A DNA stretch of 64,000 nt from Niebla homalea. Taxonomy: Eukaryota; Ascomycota; Lecanoromycetes; Lecanorales; Ramalinaceae. The notes under the pieces are model-generated. The model saw nothing but the letters and a program-made list of their open reading frames with translations. It ran no database searches and had not been told where the DNA came from. The translations under genes were made by a program, and so were the position numbers. Of the stretch, positions 23,657 to 36,243 are shown one piece after another (the first letter of the stretch is position 1; every line of letters begins with the position of its first letter). The stretch is from positions 434,001-498,000 of the forward strand of contig JAHGAU010000022.1 of the NCBI GenBank assembly GCA_019925105.1. The letters are read 5' to 3'.

Positions 23657-25484
23657 CCTTACGGGGTTCTGCAAATCCTCAAAAGGGTGTTAAAATGGTA
23701 GGAAAATGCTTGGATTTTGAAAAGGGTACTAAAAGGCTTTTAAAAGGCTTTTTCCCATTTATCACCTTTATTACCTTCACCCTTACTCTTACCCTTATTA
23801 TCACCTGTACCCTACCATTACCCTCACCTGCACTACCACTATTACCATTATCCTCACCATCACCCTCACCATCACCCTCACCATCACCCTCACCATCACC
23901 CTCACCATCACCCTCACCATTACCCTTATCATCACCCTCACCATCACCCTTACCATCACCCTTACCTGCACCTGCACCTGCACCATTACCCTTACTTACG
24001 CCTGCACCTGCACCTGCACTACCACCCTCACCATCACCCTCACCTTTACCTGTACCCTCACCCTGACCTGCACCCGCACCTGCACTTGCATTAACCTCAC
24101 CATCACCCTCACCGTCACCCTCATCACCCTCATCACCCTCATCACCCTCATCACCCTCATCACCCTCATCACCCTCATCACCCTCATCACCCTCATCACC
24201 CTCATCACCCTCATCACCCTCATCACCCTCATCACCCTCATCACCCTCATCACCCTCATCACCCTTACCCTCAATCTCACCCTCGCCATCACCTGCACTA
24301 CCACCCTCACCTTACCACCACCCTCACCTACCTCACCATCACCATTACCCGCACCCTTACCCTCACTTGCACCCTCACTTACTACCCTTACCACCCTCAC
24401 TTACCACCCTTACCACCCTCATTTACCACCCTTACCACCCTCACTTGCACCCTCACTTGTACTACCATCTTTACCACCACCCTCACCTACTGCACCCTCA
24501 CCTACTGCACCCTTACCTACTGCACCCTCACCTACTGCACCCTTACCTACTGCACCCTCACCTACTGCACCCTCACCCTTACACTCACCATCACCCCCAC
24601 CATCACCTGCACCACCTACTGCACCCTTACCTACCTCACCCTCACCTACTGCACCCTCACCTACTGCACCCTTACCTACTGCACCCTCACCTACTGCACC
24701 CTCACCCTTACACTCACCATCACCCTCACCATTACCTGCATTACCCTCACCTGCACTACCACCCTTACCATTACCTTTACCTTCACCCTTACCCTTACCC
24801 GCACCCTTTACTTGCACCCTCATTATCACCTGTACCATCACTTTCACCTTTACCTCACTTGCATTACCACCTTTACCACCTGCACCCTGCACCCTTACCG
24901 TCATCTGCATTACCACCCTCATTTACTTCACCTACTGCACCCTCATCTACTACAAGCCCTTTACTAGGCCCTTTACTAAGCCCTTCACCAGACCCTTTAC
25001 TATAATGCGACGCCTGATGCGCGTATGCCCCTGCCGCAGCAGGCCTAAAAACACCGGGATTTGGATGGAGAACCTGAGAGGTAAGCAAGGCCCTTTACCC
25101 GCACCCTTACCCGCACCCTTAACAAACCCTTTACTAAGCCCTTTACCAGGCCCTTTACCAGGCCCTTTACCAGGCCCTGTACCAGGCCCCTTAATAAACC
25201 CTTTAATAGATAAATAGATAAATAGATAAGAAATGAATTAATAATTTTTTATTACCTTAAAGCCCCCCCTAAGAAGCCCCGAAAGCGGATACCCCGCTTA
25301 AATCTTAAAAGGGTGTTAAAAGGGTATTAAAAGGGTAGTAAAATGATTATTTTTCCAAAAGGCTTTTTTTTTTTAAAAAGGCTTTAAATCTCAAAGTTTA
25401 ATCAATGAGAATGGCATTTTGAGAATCAAATCATTTTAATACCCTTTTGACACCCTTTTGAGCCTTTGGTGGAAACCGGTAAGG
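23657..25484. mobile_element. Candidate TA-flanked TIR element holding a minisatellite block
   Basis: The outer ends start CCTTAC on each strand. About 20 bp further in, both carry TCAAAAGGGTGT followed by Y-AAAA (left at 23679, right complement at 25461). TA dinucleotides flank both sides (23655-23656 and 25485-25486). The arms are about 43 bp and imperfect. AAAAGGGTRTT-type repeats recur near the right end at 25308-25340. No transposase is encoded, so if real it is a non-autonomous, Tc1/mariner-like element. The sequence is nearly free of RIP, unlike everything around it. TA flanks are weak evidence in AT-rich DNA. Confidence 0.45.
23770..25200. repeat. C-rich, G-poor minisatellite array
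   Basis: The plus strand is almost only A, C and T. Successive units are ACCATCACCCTC (12 bp, about 23865-23960), CACCCTCAT (9 bp, about 16-17 copies, 24104-24264), TACTGCACCCTYACC (15 bp, two blocks at 24488-24577 and 24615-24710 within a larger ~125-bp duplication) and CCAGGCCCTTTA (12 bp, near 25143-25190). Unit lengths are all multiples of three. CpA is abundant, so RIP has not acted. A non-repetitive spacer with higher GC lies at about 25002-25090. Confidence 0.9.
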
Positions 25485-25492
25485 TATAAAGC

Positions 25493-25713
25493 TGTCAGAC
25501 GCATGGACGCCTGAGAGGGGATGATATGTATGTGGATTGCATATAATCTATTTAGGAAGCATGGTGCTATTTGCATGAAATACCTAGGTAGTATACGATA
25601 TACGGCTAGGTAATAATATTTATACGCGTTATAATAATATTTTAACACCGCTTATATAGTAACTTAATAATATTCTATATAATATTATTATTATACTTAT
25701 ACCCAGGTTAATA
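25493..25713 (-). repeat. Copia A2 3' LTR
   Basis: 221 bp; TGTCAGACGCATGGACGCC at the clean outer end, CCAGGTTAATA at the RIP-mutated inner end. Confidence 0.92.
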
Positions 25714-26160
25714 TACCCCCTTAGGATCGTAATATTATTACGGTAATAATATAGATCCTAAATACCTTTATTATAATTACCTTTTAATTATTAATATACC
25801 GTAGTTATTATAAATAAAAGGTATATCTTAAATTTAAAGTTAAAAAATTAAAAAGTTAAGAAGAAATCAGTAACTTTAAGAGTAATAATAATAATAAAAC
25901 CTTTATATTTTAAGTTATTCCGGAGCTTTATATATACTTATTTAAGCTCCGGGTACCGACTTAAATAATCTTATTAAGTAATTATTATTAAATATATACC
26001 AAGAAAAATTAAAAATTAAGGAAATCGTAAAAATAAAAGAACCCGGAAAGATTATTATATATCCGGTTTATAATTATAAATTTTTAAGAGCTAAATCTCT
26101 TAAAAATAATATTTCCGGGGTTTTTCCGAGTTATATTATAATACGGGGTTATTTAAGGGT
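25714..26160 (-). other. Copia A2 3' UTR and polypurine tract
   Basis: It matches 16860-17292. AAGGGGGTAT on the minus strand abuts the LTR. The CCGGAGCTT / AAGCTCCGG hairpin is intact at 25920-25952, and the outer CCCGG inverted pair is at about 26040 and 26115. Confidence 0.65.
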
Positions 26161-26399
26161 TTATCGTTTTTAAAGCTTAAAAGCTTTATAAATTCCTTAT
26201 ATTTTTATAACGGTAAAGGCTTTATAAAACCGTTTATTAATATTTTTATTATAAATATATATTTAATATTAATTGTTTTCTTTTAATATTCTTATCGTAA
26301 TTAATAATAATATATGTTTATATAACGGAATTTTATAGTAAATTAAGAGTTTATTCCTTAAATTATATGGATTATTTAAGTATTATTATATTTAATCTT

Positions 26400-29300
26400 T
26401 AATAAGTAAAATAAATCCAATATAATTAACTTAAAGAAACGGTTCTATTATATTAATTTTTTTATTATTAAAATAAGGTTAAAAACTTAATTTTAATAAA
26501 GCTTATTATTACCGTTTTTTACTTTATTATTTTTTAGTCGATTAAGCCTTTAAAGAACTTAAAAATATAGTTTTATAAGCTATATTATATTTTAAAATTA
26601 TTAATAAATAATGTATTTAAGGATATTATAAAAATGGTATATAAATTAATAATTTTCCCGTTATATATAATAATATAATATTTAATATATATAAAATATT
26701 ATAATACTTTTATAATTATTTTTAAGTATTATTTTAACGGATTTATAAGGAACTTAAATAACTTAAACGTTAAATATATAATATCCGTTTAAGTCGTAAC
26801 GGTTATAAAGTTAATAAAGTTAATAAATTATTAATATATATAGATTTTTAAAATAAAACTTATTTAATATTTTTAATAAAAACTTTAATATTCCGTAAAG
26901 GTACTTTAAAAGTACGATTTATTATAATATTAAATTTTACCATAAACTTATTAATATAATTATTTTAATATAAATGGATTTCTTAATTTAATCGATTTTA
27001 TATTATCTTTATTTTTAAGAATTATTTTATTTTACTTAAATTTTTTATTTTATAAATATTAAAGAATTTACTTTAAAAGTTATTTACCTTTTAATTATAC
27101 TTACGATCGTAAATAACGACGATATTATTTATAAAGAAGAAAACCATTATATAATTATTAATAAAGAAATATTCGATTTCCGGAACTTATTTTAAACTTA
27201 AATTTATTAAGGTTTTTAAAAGATTTTTAAATTATAAAGCTAATAATTATTTAAGTTTATATAAAGCTTAAAATAGAAGGAATAAATTTTTATTTCTATA
27301 CCCTTTTAATAACTAAATATATATAAGTTCGTTTATCTTATTATTTATAAACGTATTAATAACGTCCCATTATCTTATATTTAAATTGAATACGGTTATT
27401 ATAACTATAAGTACTTTAAGTACTTTAATTATTAAAGTGGCGGTAAATATATCTTAATCCGTCTTTTATAAATTACCTTTTATATAAAGTTTTACTTTAT
27501 ACTTAATAAGATACCCTTTATTATTAAATTTATATTTAAATATTTAGGTGGTAAGTATTAATATTTTATCCGCTTTTTCAATATATTTAAGTAGGATCTC
27601 TTCTTATATACTTTTCTCTTTAAGAGCTTTAAGCTTTATTTTAATTATTAACTTAAAACTTATAATATATAGGTATTTTAATATATAACGATAATATTTT
27701 AGCTTAATAGGTAAAATATTACAATAAAGTATACTTATTTTTAATAGAAAAAATAATGATTTTTTATTTTTTTTATATAGCTTATAGGATAATAGAAAAG
27801 CAATAAATATTACGTAATATAATAACTTTAATTTATTTATAATTAAAGTAAAAACTATAATATAATTCATTTTTTTTTTATACCTTTTATAGTTCTTTTT
27901 CCTTTAATAATATTGTTTATATTAAAGTTAAATTTATTAATATCTTTTTTTTTTTAGCTTTAAAGTTAATAAAGTTAATAAAACTAACGGTAAATTTAAT
28001 AATAAAGTTAATAATTTATTATTACTATCGTTACCGTTACCGTTATTATTATTATCTTTATCGTTATTTTTAAACGCTATATTATAGTTTATTAATATTA
28101 AAGTTAATAAGGATAAATAATCTTTTTATTATTCTTTTCCTTTTCCTTTTTATATAAGGTTAACGGTATTATTTATAAATTCTTTTTTATCCTCGTTATT
28201 TAATAATAGCTTAATAATAATATAAGATATATTTATTTTTAAAATATTAATTAAATAAAGAAAAAATTCCTTTTTAAGTTAAGTTAAGTTAATTTTATTG
28301 GCCTTATAAAACTTATTCTCTTTAAAAAAGACGTTTCTTATATAAATTACTCTCTTTTAATTAAATATTTATATTTTATAAATATTAATATTATTATAAT
28401 TAATAAGGAAATTAATATATACTTTTATTATTAATTTCTCTTTTTTAAGGATTAACTTATTAAGTAAGTAAGCCTTATAGCTATATTATTTAAGGTATTA
28501 AAGGTTTAACTTTAAGTTAATGGCCTTCTTAAATAATATAGTTTATAAATACTTTTTTATTAATATTCAATTTATAAAGAAACCGGCCGTCTATATAATT
28601 TATAATCATAGGAACTAAGGAAGTTTTACTTATAACCTTATAACCCTTACTTTTATAACCAGTAAACCATTTTTTTATTTTAAATAACCGTTTTATATTA
28701 TAATATATAATATTAACAACTTAAAAGTAATATTAAGCTTATTAATAAAATTATTAAATTTAGATTTTAAAGATTTTTCTCCGTTTAATTAAATAAAAGC
28801 TATATTATAATAATATCATATTTTAATCATTTTAATAATTTTCCGTAAAATATTTATTATTTTAAACTTATATTTATAAGTATATATTATTTAAAAATCG
28901 TATTTAAAATAAGCAATATATAATATTTATTAATCTTAGTTTATTACTATATTTATTTATATAAAATTATAAATAATTTAAAAGAAAAACTTTATTAATA
29001 TTTCTGCTTTATATATAGATCTCGATACGATCCGGTAAGCTTTTAACAAAATATAGTTCTTATAATTACTTATATTTAAAGCTTTAATATTATTAATAAT
29101 CTTTACCCTTTTAATTACTTATTAAAAATACTGGATTACTTCGTTAATAGCGTATATAAAAAATTAATATTACTAACCTATAATTATTGATTTAACGATG
29201 GGTTTACCGGTTATAAATATAACGTTAACTTATTTAATATTATCTTTAAGTACGTAGTATTTACCGATTTTTTAATTAGTATTTTTATCTATTTATTATT

Positions 29301-30839
29301 ATAAAGGTAATAACGTTTAATATTAAAATAAATATCCTTATTTATAAGGATAATATTAAATATAATATTAATTATAAAGTTAGGTATATATATAACGTTA
29401 TAAAGTATAATAAAGTTATTACCTTTAAAGGTATCGATATTTACCTTAATTTTTCTATAAGTAATAACTTTAAGGTTACTATTATTAATAATAATAATAT
29501 CGTTCTTTTTATTTATTTTTTTAATAAAACGATTTTTTATCGTTTTATTATAAATATAAAAGCTTAAGTTATAATTTAAAATCTATAATAATTATAATAT
29601 ATAAGACTTTTATCCTATATTAAATATATTAAAGTTATTATTATCGTTTCGAACCGGTATAAATAAACTGTTTTATTTAAACTTAAAGTTTTTAAATTTT
29701 TTAAGAACTTAATTAATTTTCTTTTTCATTTTGGTATCCTTAAGCTTATTATTTACTTATCTTTTAAGTATAAAATCGGGTTTAAAATTAATAAATCGAT
29801 TAAGTTAGTTTATATATAGGTAATTATATTTACTAAATTAATATTTAATACCGTAAAAGCATTCTCTTAATTTAGTATTTTTACCCTTAAATATAAGCTT
29901 ATTATCTTTCTTAATATTATTTTGATTTTTATTAATAATAAAAGTTAAATAAAACGGACTCGATTTCTTTATATTATTATACCGTATATAATTTTAAAAT
30001 TACTCCTTAAAATTAATAAAAGCGATTAAGAAGTTAATTAAATTATTTATACTGAATTTATAAAGCTATATTAATATAAAAGTTTATTTTTTAATTACGT
30101 TAATAAAATTACGGTATACCTATTTCTTATTAAGTACTTTAAAGATATTATTACTTTTAACTTTTACGAGTATATAAATATACTTATTAAGTTATATTTT
30201 AATATTTTAATAAGAATTAAGTCCCGTTATAATTTTATAATATTCTTTCTTTATTATTAAAGAACGTACGGAATTTAAAGGTATAAACTTAATTTTAAAA
30301 GTACATAAGTAATTCTATAGGTAATAATCTATACCCTCGAGGTAAATAAGGTTCGTTTTATTAATTATAAAGAATATAAAGTCGTTAATTTTAATAAAAA
30401 ACGCGTATTACTTTTTTATTCTTATAATTCTGGCTTTTATACTTATATATCGTTTTTATAAGTTATTAATATTTTAATATTAACCACTTTATTTATTATA
30501 ATAACGGGTTATATTAATTTTAATAACTTATTTAAATTTATTAATTTAATTATAAAAATAAGGTTAATAAACTCTTAGACGTAATACTTAATAATTTTAC
30601 TTTTAATAACGGTAAGTTATAAGTTTTAATCTTTTAAAGTAATAAGTTTAACTTTATATAAGCTTATCTTAAGGGTATAAAGGAATAATAAATAATAAAC
30701 TTATTATATTCTTTAATTTTTCTTTATTTTTAATTTATATATAATATATTAACCTTAAGGACTTAATTTAAGCCTTTTTTAAATAATTAATTATGCCTTT
30801 AAATTAATTAATAAATAAGTGGCCGTAATGATATATAAT
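26400..30839 (-). pseudogene. Copia A2 gag-pol relic
   Basis: Reading down the minus strand: gag-like region about 30800-29600, protease near 29590-29330, integrase about 29200-28100, RT from about 27870 (the 88-codon open piece 27870-27604 is the counterpart of 15135-15401 in A1), and RNase H near 26640-26430. The RT piece ends at K-A-L-K-E-K where A1 continues, because of a further stop. RIP hits differ from those in A1, so the two copies were mutated at least partly independently. Confidence 0.85.
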
Positions 30840-30840
30840 A

Positions 30841-30853
30841 CCGGGCTTATAAT
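30841..30853 (-). other. Copia A2 primer binding site
   Basis: CCGGGCTTATAAT on the plus strand, adjacent to the 5' LTR; one further RIP-type change relative to A1. Confidence 0.75.
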
Positions 30854-31074
30854 TATTAAACGTATAAACGCTTAAGAAAGGATAATATATATATAAATTA
30901 TATATAATTTATCTAGGAAGCATAATGCTATCTATATAAAATACCTGGGTAATATACGATATACGGCCAGGTAATAATATCTATATGCGCTATAATAATA
31001 TCTTGGCACCGCTCGCATGGCGGCTCAATAACACTCCATGTAACACCACCACCATGCCTGCACCCAGGCTGACA
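30854..31074 (-). repeat. Copia A2 5' LTR
   Basis: 221 bp. The outer ~90 bp (from about 30985, ending CACCCAGGCTGACA) are clean, and the PBS-side half is RIP-mutated. A short open frame across this LTR into D (30985-31209) is a chance fusion. Confidence 0.92.
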
Positions 31075-31079
31075 AAAGC

Positions 31080-34000
31080 CTTAAATAAAACGTTTACGTT
31101 TAATATTATAACTTTTACGGTTACTATTACCGATCTACGCTTCCGGGACGATATCCGTTTAAATAACTTTATTCCGCTCCGTATTCCTCCGCAATTCGGT
31201 ATCCGTTAAGGCTATTACGTTAAAGTCCTATAAAAAAGACGTTTTTATATTATTACCGGTTATCGTTCACCTTACGGGCATAATAAATCGACTTATAATA
31301 ATAACAATAAACGTTATAATAATAATAATAATATAAATATAAATATTAATAACGATTAAAAACGTTAACGCCGTAATAACGGCTATAATAGCGGTAATAA
31401 AGGTAATAATAAGGGTAATAATAAGTCCAAGGATAAGGAATATAAAGCCCCTTTAAAGGCTAAGGTTTTAATAAATTTAATCTTTATATACGTTACCTTT
31501 ATTATACTGGCTTTACCGCCCGTTATTTACCGGGATTATTAGGTATATTTAATTATAAATATATTTACTTTTATTATTTATATCTTTAATACCGGCTATA
31601 TAAATTATATCGTCGGTAATAACTATATTTTTATCCGTAAGGAACTCCTTTTTAAACTTATTATTATTAAAGGCTTTTCCGGGGGAAGAGTATTACTTAT
31701 ATTAAAGTTATTAAAATCCTATACCAATTTAATGAAGGCGTCCGTAATTTAATCGTTTATAACGTTTTTTTATCCTTAATAATACTTTTAATTTTATTAA
31801 CCCCGGATAACTATAATAAACCGGTTATCCCTTTAAGTAAAATAACGATTTAAACGATTTAAGCATATCTATTAATTATAATAATATCTTTATAAAACTC
31901 TTACCGGCGGCTCTTTATTTCCTTAAAATCGATATTAAAGTTATTAATAATTTAATACTTATAACCCTATATATTATTCCCGTAAATTAAGAAGCCTTAA
32001 AATATTAATATAAGGTAAAAAAGTATATAAGGGAGTAAAATATTAAGCTTTTACCGGAAACGGTAATTAATATTAACCTTTTTAACCTATTAAATTTATT
32101 AAGGGACTATAAATACGTCGTTTATACGGAGATATAAATAAAGCTTAAGTTAAGTAAGGGTTATATTAAGTTTAATATTTATTAAAATAAGCTTATTTAT
32201 TCTGACCTAATTAACTTTATTAATAATATAAAAGCCGATTATAAGTAGGTCGTTACCTTTATTAAAAATATTATTAAAGTTATTTATATAGCTTTATTAT
32301 TAAGCTTTTTATATAAAATAATTTTTAAAGCTTTTTAAGGCTATATAAAGAGAATTTACTGCTTAAACCGTTTTATCCGCCGCCTATATACCGACGATAA
32401 TAATATATATAACGGTTTTTAATTTAATAATTAATAATATATTAAAGGGATTTAGTGGGAGTTTATGGTACTTTATAATCCTTAATAAAACGGTATTTCT
32501 AAATAAATAAATTAAACCCTTATTATTTAAGCTTATATAATATTATTAAATAATAGCTTACCGCGTATTCTTATTATTAAACTTATTATTATAGCGGCCT
32601 TTATATATAATATAATGCCTATAAGTACTTATAACGTACCGAATTAAATTATAGATCTCGGGAAACCCGATTAATCTTTTATTAAGAGGGTTAAATAACG
32701 CGGTATATATTAAAAGCATAAGCTTCCGGATATAAATTAAATAAAATTTTAAATTAAAGCCGTTAAAGGATATTTTATCGGCTTTAAGGGCTATTATATT
32801 TATAAAATACTTATATTAAATAACCGAATTTAACGCTATAATTACGTTAAATAATTAAAAGATAAAGCTATTTAGCTTAAACGTAAAACCAATAACCCCT
32901 TACCGGTTTATTATTTAATACCGAGATAAAAAGAAATAATTACCGTGGATTTCTAGCTATTATTAAAACGGATACGTTTTAATAATAATAAAAATATAGA
33001 TAATAAGCCGGTTATTATTATTATATAAAGTTTTTATATTATAGACGTTACGGATAAAATTAATAATATTATTATTAAAGATATAACCGAATTTATATCC
33101 GATAAATAACTTAAGCCTTATATAACCTTAAAGTTTATAATCGTTAAGGAAAATATTAATAAAAAAAACTTATTTATATTATTTTTATTTGCCCTTAATA
33201 ATAATACTATAAAGGAATCTCCGGATATATATATTTTTATAAATTCGGATTTAAGCTTATTTAATCTTTATAATTTAATTTTATATTATTACCCGTCTTT
33301 AAGAAAACCTATTAAACCTTTAAATTTATTTACTTAAGTTTACGTAATTAAAATATAACCTTTAAGCTACCGGTATAACTGGGACTTTAATTATTAAACC
33401 GTTGGTTTTTAATTAACGTTTATATATCTTATAGTTATAATCCTTACAGACTATACCGAGTTTACGACTTATATATAAGTTATAAAGGACGTATACCGTA
33501 AGATAAAATAAGAGCTTATTATAAAAGATAAAGTTAAGTGCTTAAAGAAGAATAAAACCTAAATCTTAATAGATTTATCTCCCGGTATTAACTTGTTAAA
33601 TAATAAGTAAGTTTATAAGTATAAACGTAAACTAGACAGTAATATTACCCGGTATAAGGTTAAATAAATAATCCGTAACTTTTAATAAAAAGAAGGCTTA
33701 AATTTCTTTAATACCTTTATAACGGTTATTAAGCTTATAAGTTATAAGGCTTTCTTTACTATAGTAACTATATATAACCTAAAGATTAAGTAAATAAACG
33801 TTAAAATAATATTCCTTTACGGTAATATCCTTAAAAAGATTTATATTTATTAATTAACGGGCTTTAATAATAACTTAGAACGGGTTTACTTATTAAATAA
33901 AACTTTCTAAGGTATAAGCTTAAATAATTACCCCGGATTTAATATTAATACTTCTTTATATTCCTTAAGAAACTCGGTTACCGTTATATTAATAAAGATT

Positions 34001-35257
34001 ATAGTATATTCTTAAACCCGGATATTAATATTATCGTTACTATATATATCGATAATATTTTAATAATAAAAGTTAATAAATAAGCTATTATTAACTTAAA
34101 AACTTAATTAAATAAAAAGTTCAAGATATCCGATCTGGGCCTATATAGTTAATATTTAAGTATAAATATTACCCGTAATCGATAAAATTAAACCTTAACT
34201 TTCAGTTAAAAGAATTACGTTAAATAAGTTTTTACTTAATTCAATATATATAACGATCCTTTTTTAAGGGTAACGGTATAGCTATCCTTATAAATATAAA
34301 TATCCGTTTTAAGCCGGCTAATAAGGAATATACCGTTTTAAAGTAATTTCGGCTTAAATATTAATCCGCTATTAACTTACTTATATATATTATAATAAGT
34401 ATTAAGTTTAATATAATTTATACGGTATCGGTAATATTACGTTACGTATTTAACCCTAATAAAGGGTATTAAATAGCCGTTAAAAAATCTTTTATTACCT
34501 CCGCGGTATAGCCTCCTTAAAGTTTGTCTTTTAAAGCCCTTTAAAGCCCTTTAATAGCTATACGGATTTAAACTACGCCGGTAACCCATAGATATATCGG
34601 TTTATTTCCGGGTATACCTTTAACCTAGGAAGTATAGCTATTAATTAATCTTTAAAATGTTAATTAATTATAGCTTTATTTATTTATAAAGTTAAGTACG
34701 TAAGATAATACAATGCTATTAAAGAGGCGATTTAGCTTAAACGGTTATTAACCTAGCTTATTAAAGTTACCCCGAATTTAATAGTATCGCCGGCCCTTAA
34801 AAATAAGGATATTATATAAGATTACGCCCTTCTTACCTGGCTTAAGTACGATACCGGGGCCTTTACCCTTATTACGGTAATCTTTTATAATAACTAAGGA
34901 GTAATTATATTAACGAAGGACCTTATAAATTACTTAAAGATAAAGTATATATATATTAAGTATTACTTCTTCCGGGAGTATATAGCCAATAAATAGGTAA
35001 AACTTATATATTATCCTATTAATAATATAGTAATAGATAGCTTAATAAAGCCGTTATTAAGGGACGCTTTTTAAAAATTCAGAAATTATTTAAAACTGGA
35101 GTAATTATACCTTTAAAGTTTAAGATATACCCCTTACTATTGGAGTTGGGATGGATATACCCGTTATTCCGGTAATACGGTTTAGTAAAAGCTTTTATTC
35201 CTTACTTAATGGATAGTACGGTATTATAATATTATAAAGCTATTAATCGAGTAAAAA
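31080..35257 (+). pseudogene. Copia D gag end, PR, IN, RT and RNase H (relic)
   Basis: An N/G-rich stretch near 31300-31440 precedes the protease (I-F-N-T-G-Y-I-N-Y-I-V near 31587, from a D-T-G-C-type box). The integrase core is near 32200-32650, colinear with D0 4380-4830. RT is near 33570-34250: K-Y-K-R start near 33620 and YIDNILI, from Y-V-D-D-I-L-I, near 34051. RNase H ends near 35110, where K-Y-I-x-I-K-Y-Y-F-F-R-E-Y and S-L-I-K-P-L-L-R-D-A-F match Copia C-termini. Stops are frequent. Confidence 0.87.
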
Positions 35258-35393
35258 TATCAGAAATGCAGAAGGCAGAGACCTCGGCTATTACTGAAAG
35301 GGGCTAGCCTAGTACCTGGACTTCTCATAAGATAAATCGCTCAGCACCTTACATAGTACTCAACTAAGCAAGTTACACCCTACCATTTCAACA
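35258..35393 (+). repeat. Copia D 3' LTR
   Basis: 136 bp. It starts TATCAGAAATGCAG (two RIP-type changes) and ends clean with CCATTTCAACA, then the TSD gataa. Confidence 0.93.
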
Positions 35394-36077
35394 GATAACG
35401 TCTTCTTAATGTTTAAATTGGCTTATAAATGGTAATAAACTTATAATGTAAAATATACCCGTAAACGACACCTATACGTAAGCTATATTACCAAAAAATC
35501 GACCTGGCCAGGCGTATAATACCACGGTTATAAATAGAGAAGCCTATTTAATTACCTATATTCCTAAATTAAAAAAGGAGGACGTTTTATTAATAAAAAT
35601 ATATAAACCGTTATTTCCTAGCCCTATTAAAGGCCATAAACGCTTATACGCCGGAGAAGTTAAGCCGGTACCGAGCCAATAAAGCTGAAACGTAGGGCCC
35701 TTAAGGTTAATATATATACGTAGAGCCTTAACCGGGGTTTAAATAAGAAATTCGAAACGTTAAATAAACATTAAATATATTATAGAACTCTACCGAGTTT
35801 AAAGCCTTAAAAACTATATTAAAATTAAGTTTTTTCAGTATTAATTAAAGATAGATTACTTGGATTTAAACGCATTACGGCCTGAAATCACTCGTTTTAA
35901 CCTGATTTTAAAGAGTAAATACGGGACGGAATAAGTAGTTAATAATTAAACTTCTTAGAGTAAGGATTAATCTTTAAGAAAAGGGGGCTAGGAACCAGTT
36001 ATAGAATTCTTTAATAAATAATTAAATTTAAAACGAGCTTATTTATTACGGATCGTAAAGATTAAAGCCTTTAAATT
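35394..36077 (+). pseudogene. Copia C leader and start of gag
   Basis: C sequence resumes after D. It is less RIP-damaged than most interiors, yet no domain was recognised. It is cut at 36078 by E1 and continues at 42695. Assignment as leader/gag is by position. Confidence 0.45.
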
Positions 36078-36229
36078 TATTAAAAGTACTTACATTGGTT
36101 ACCCGGCACTCGGGTAGATTAGATATGATCCGAAGCTAGACCCAATTAAGGTAGCCGGGATTCAGGAGTACTTAATCGTACTTCTATATATAAAGAATGA
36201 TTAAATAACTTATATTTTATATTTTAAGA
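36078..36229 (+). repeat. Copia E1 5' LTR
   Basis: 152 bp. It has GGTTACCCGGCACTCGGG near the start and ends TTTTAAGA at the PBS. The terminal dinucleotide is GA, not the usual CA. Confidence 0.92.
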
Positions 36230-36243
36230 GGTTATAAGCCCGG
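36230..36243 (+). other. Copia E1 primer binding site
   Basis: GGTTATAAGCCCGG directly after the LTR, as in C and D. Confidence 0.8.

Larger units (their letters stand above)
25493..31074 (-). mobile_element. Copia A2, reverse-strand copy of A
   Basis: 221-bp LTRs lie at 25493-25713 (3') and 30854-31074 (5'), with TSD aaagc at 25488-25492 and 31075-31079. It is 5.58 kb without internal insertions, so it gives the empty site for the LINE in A1 (near 28800-28830) and the full domain order of family A. It is inserted in D, three bases beyond the right end of the TIR block. RIP is heavy inside and absent in the outer ~70-100 bp of each LTR. Confidence 0.93.

Noticed and set aside
23865..24264. 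CRISPR array
   Set aside because: The repeats are directly tandem with no unique spacers and the context is fungal.
23695..25217. Several open frames rich in Pro/Ser, His/Leu or Val/Arg in the minisatellite
   Set aside because: Simple repeats with units divisible by three leave many frames open on both strands; none shows a domain. Only the Gly-rich minus-strand reading is kept, as a weak finding.
25436..25648. Open frame over the A2 3' LTR as a gene; likewise 30985-31209 over the 5' LTR
   Set aside because: Both run across an LTR border into unrelated flanking sequence and match no coding region.
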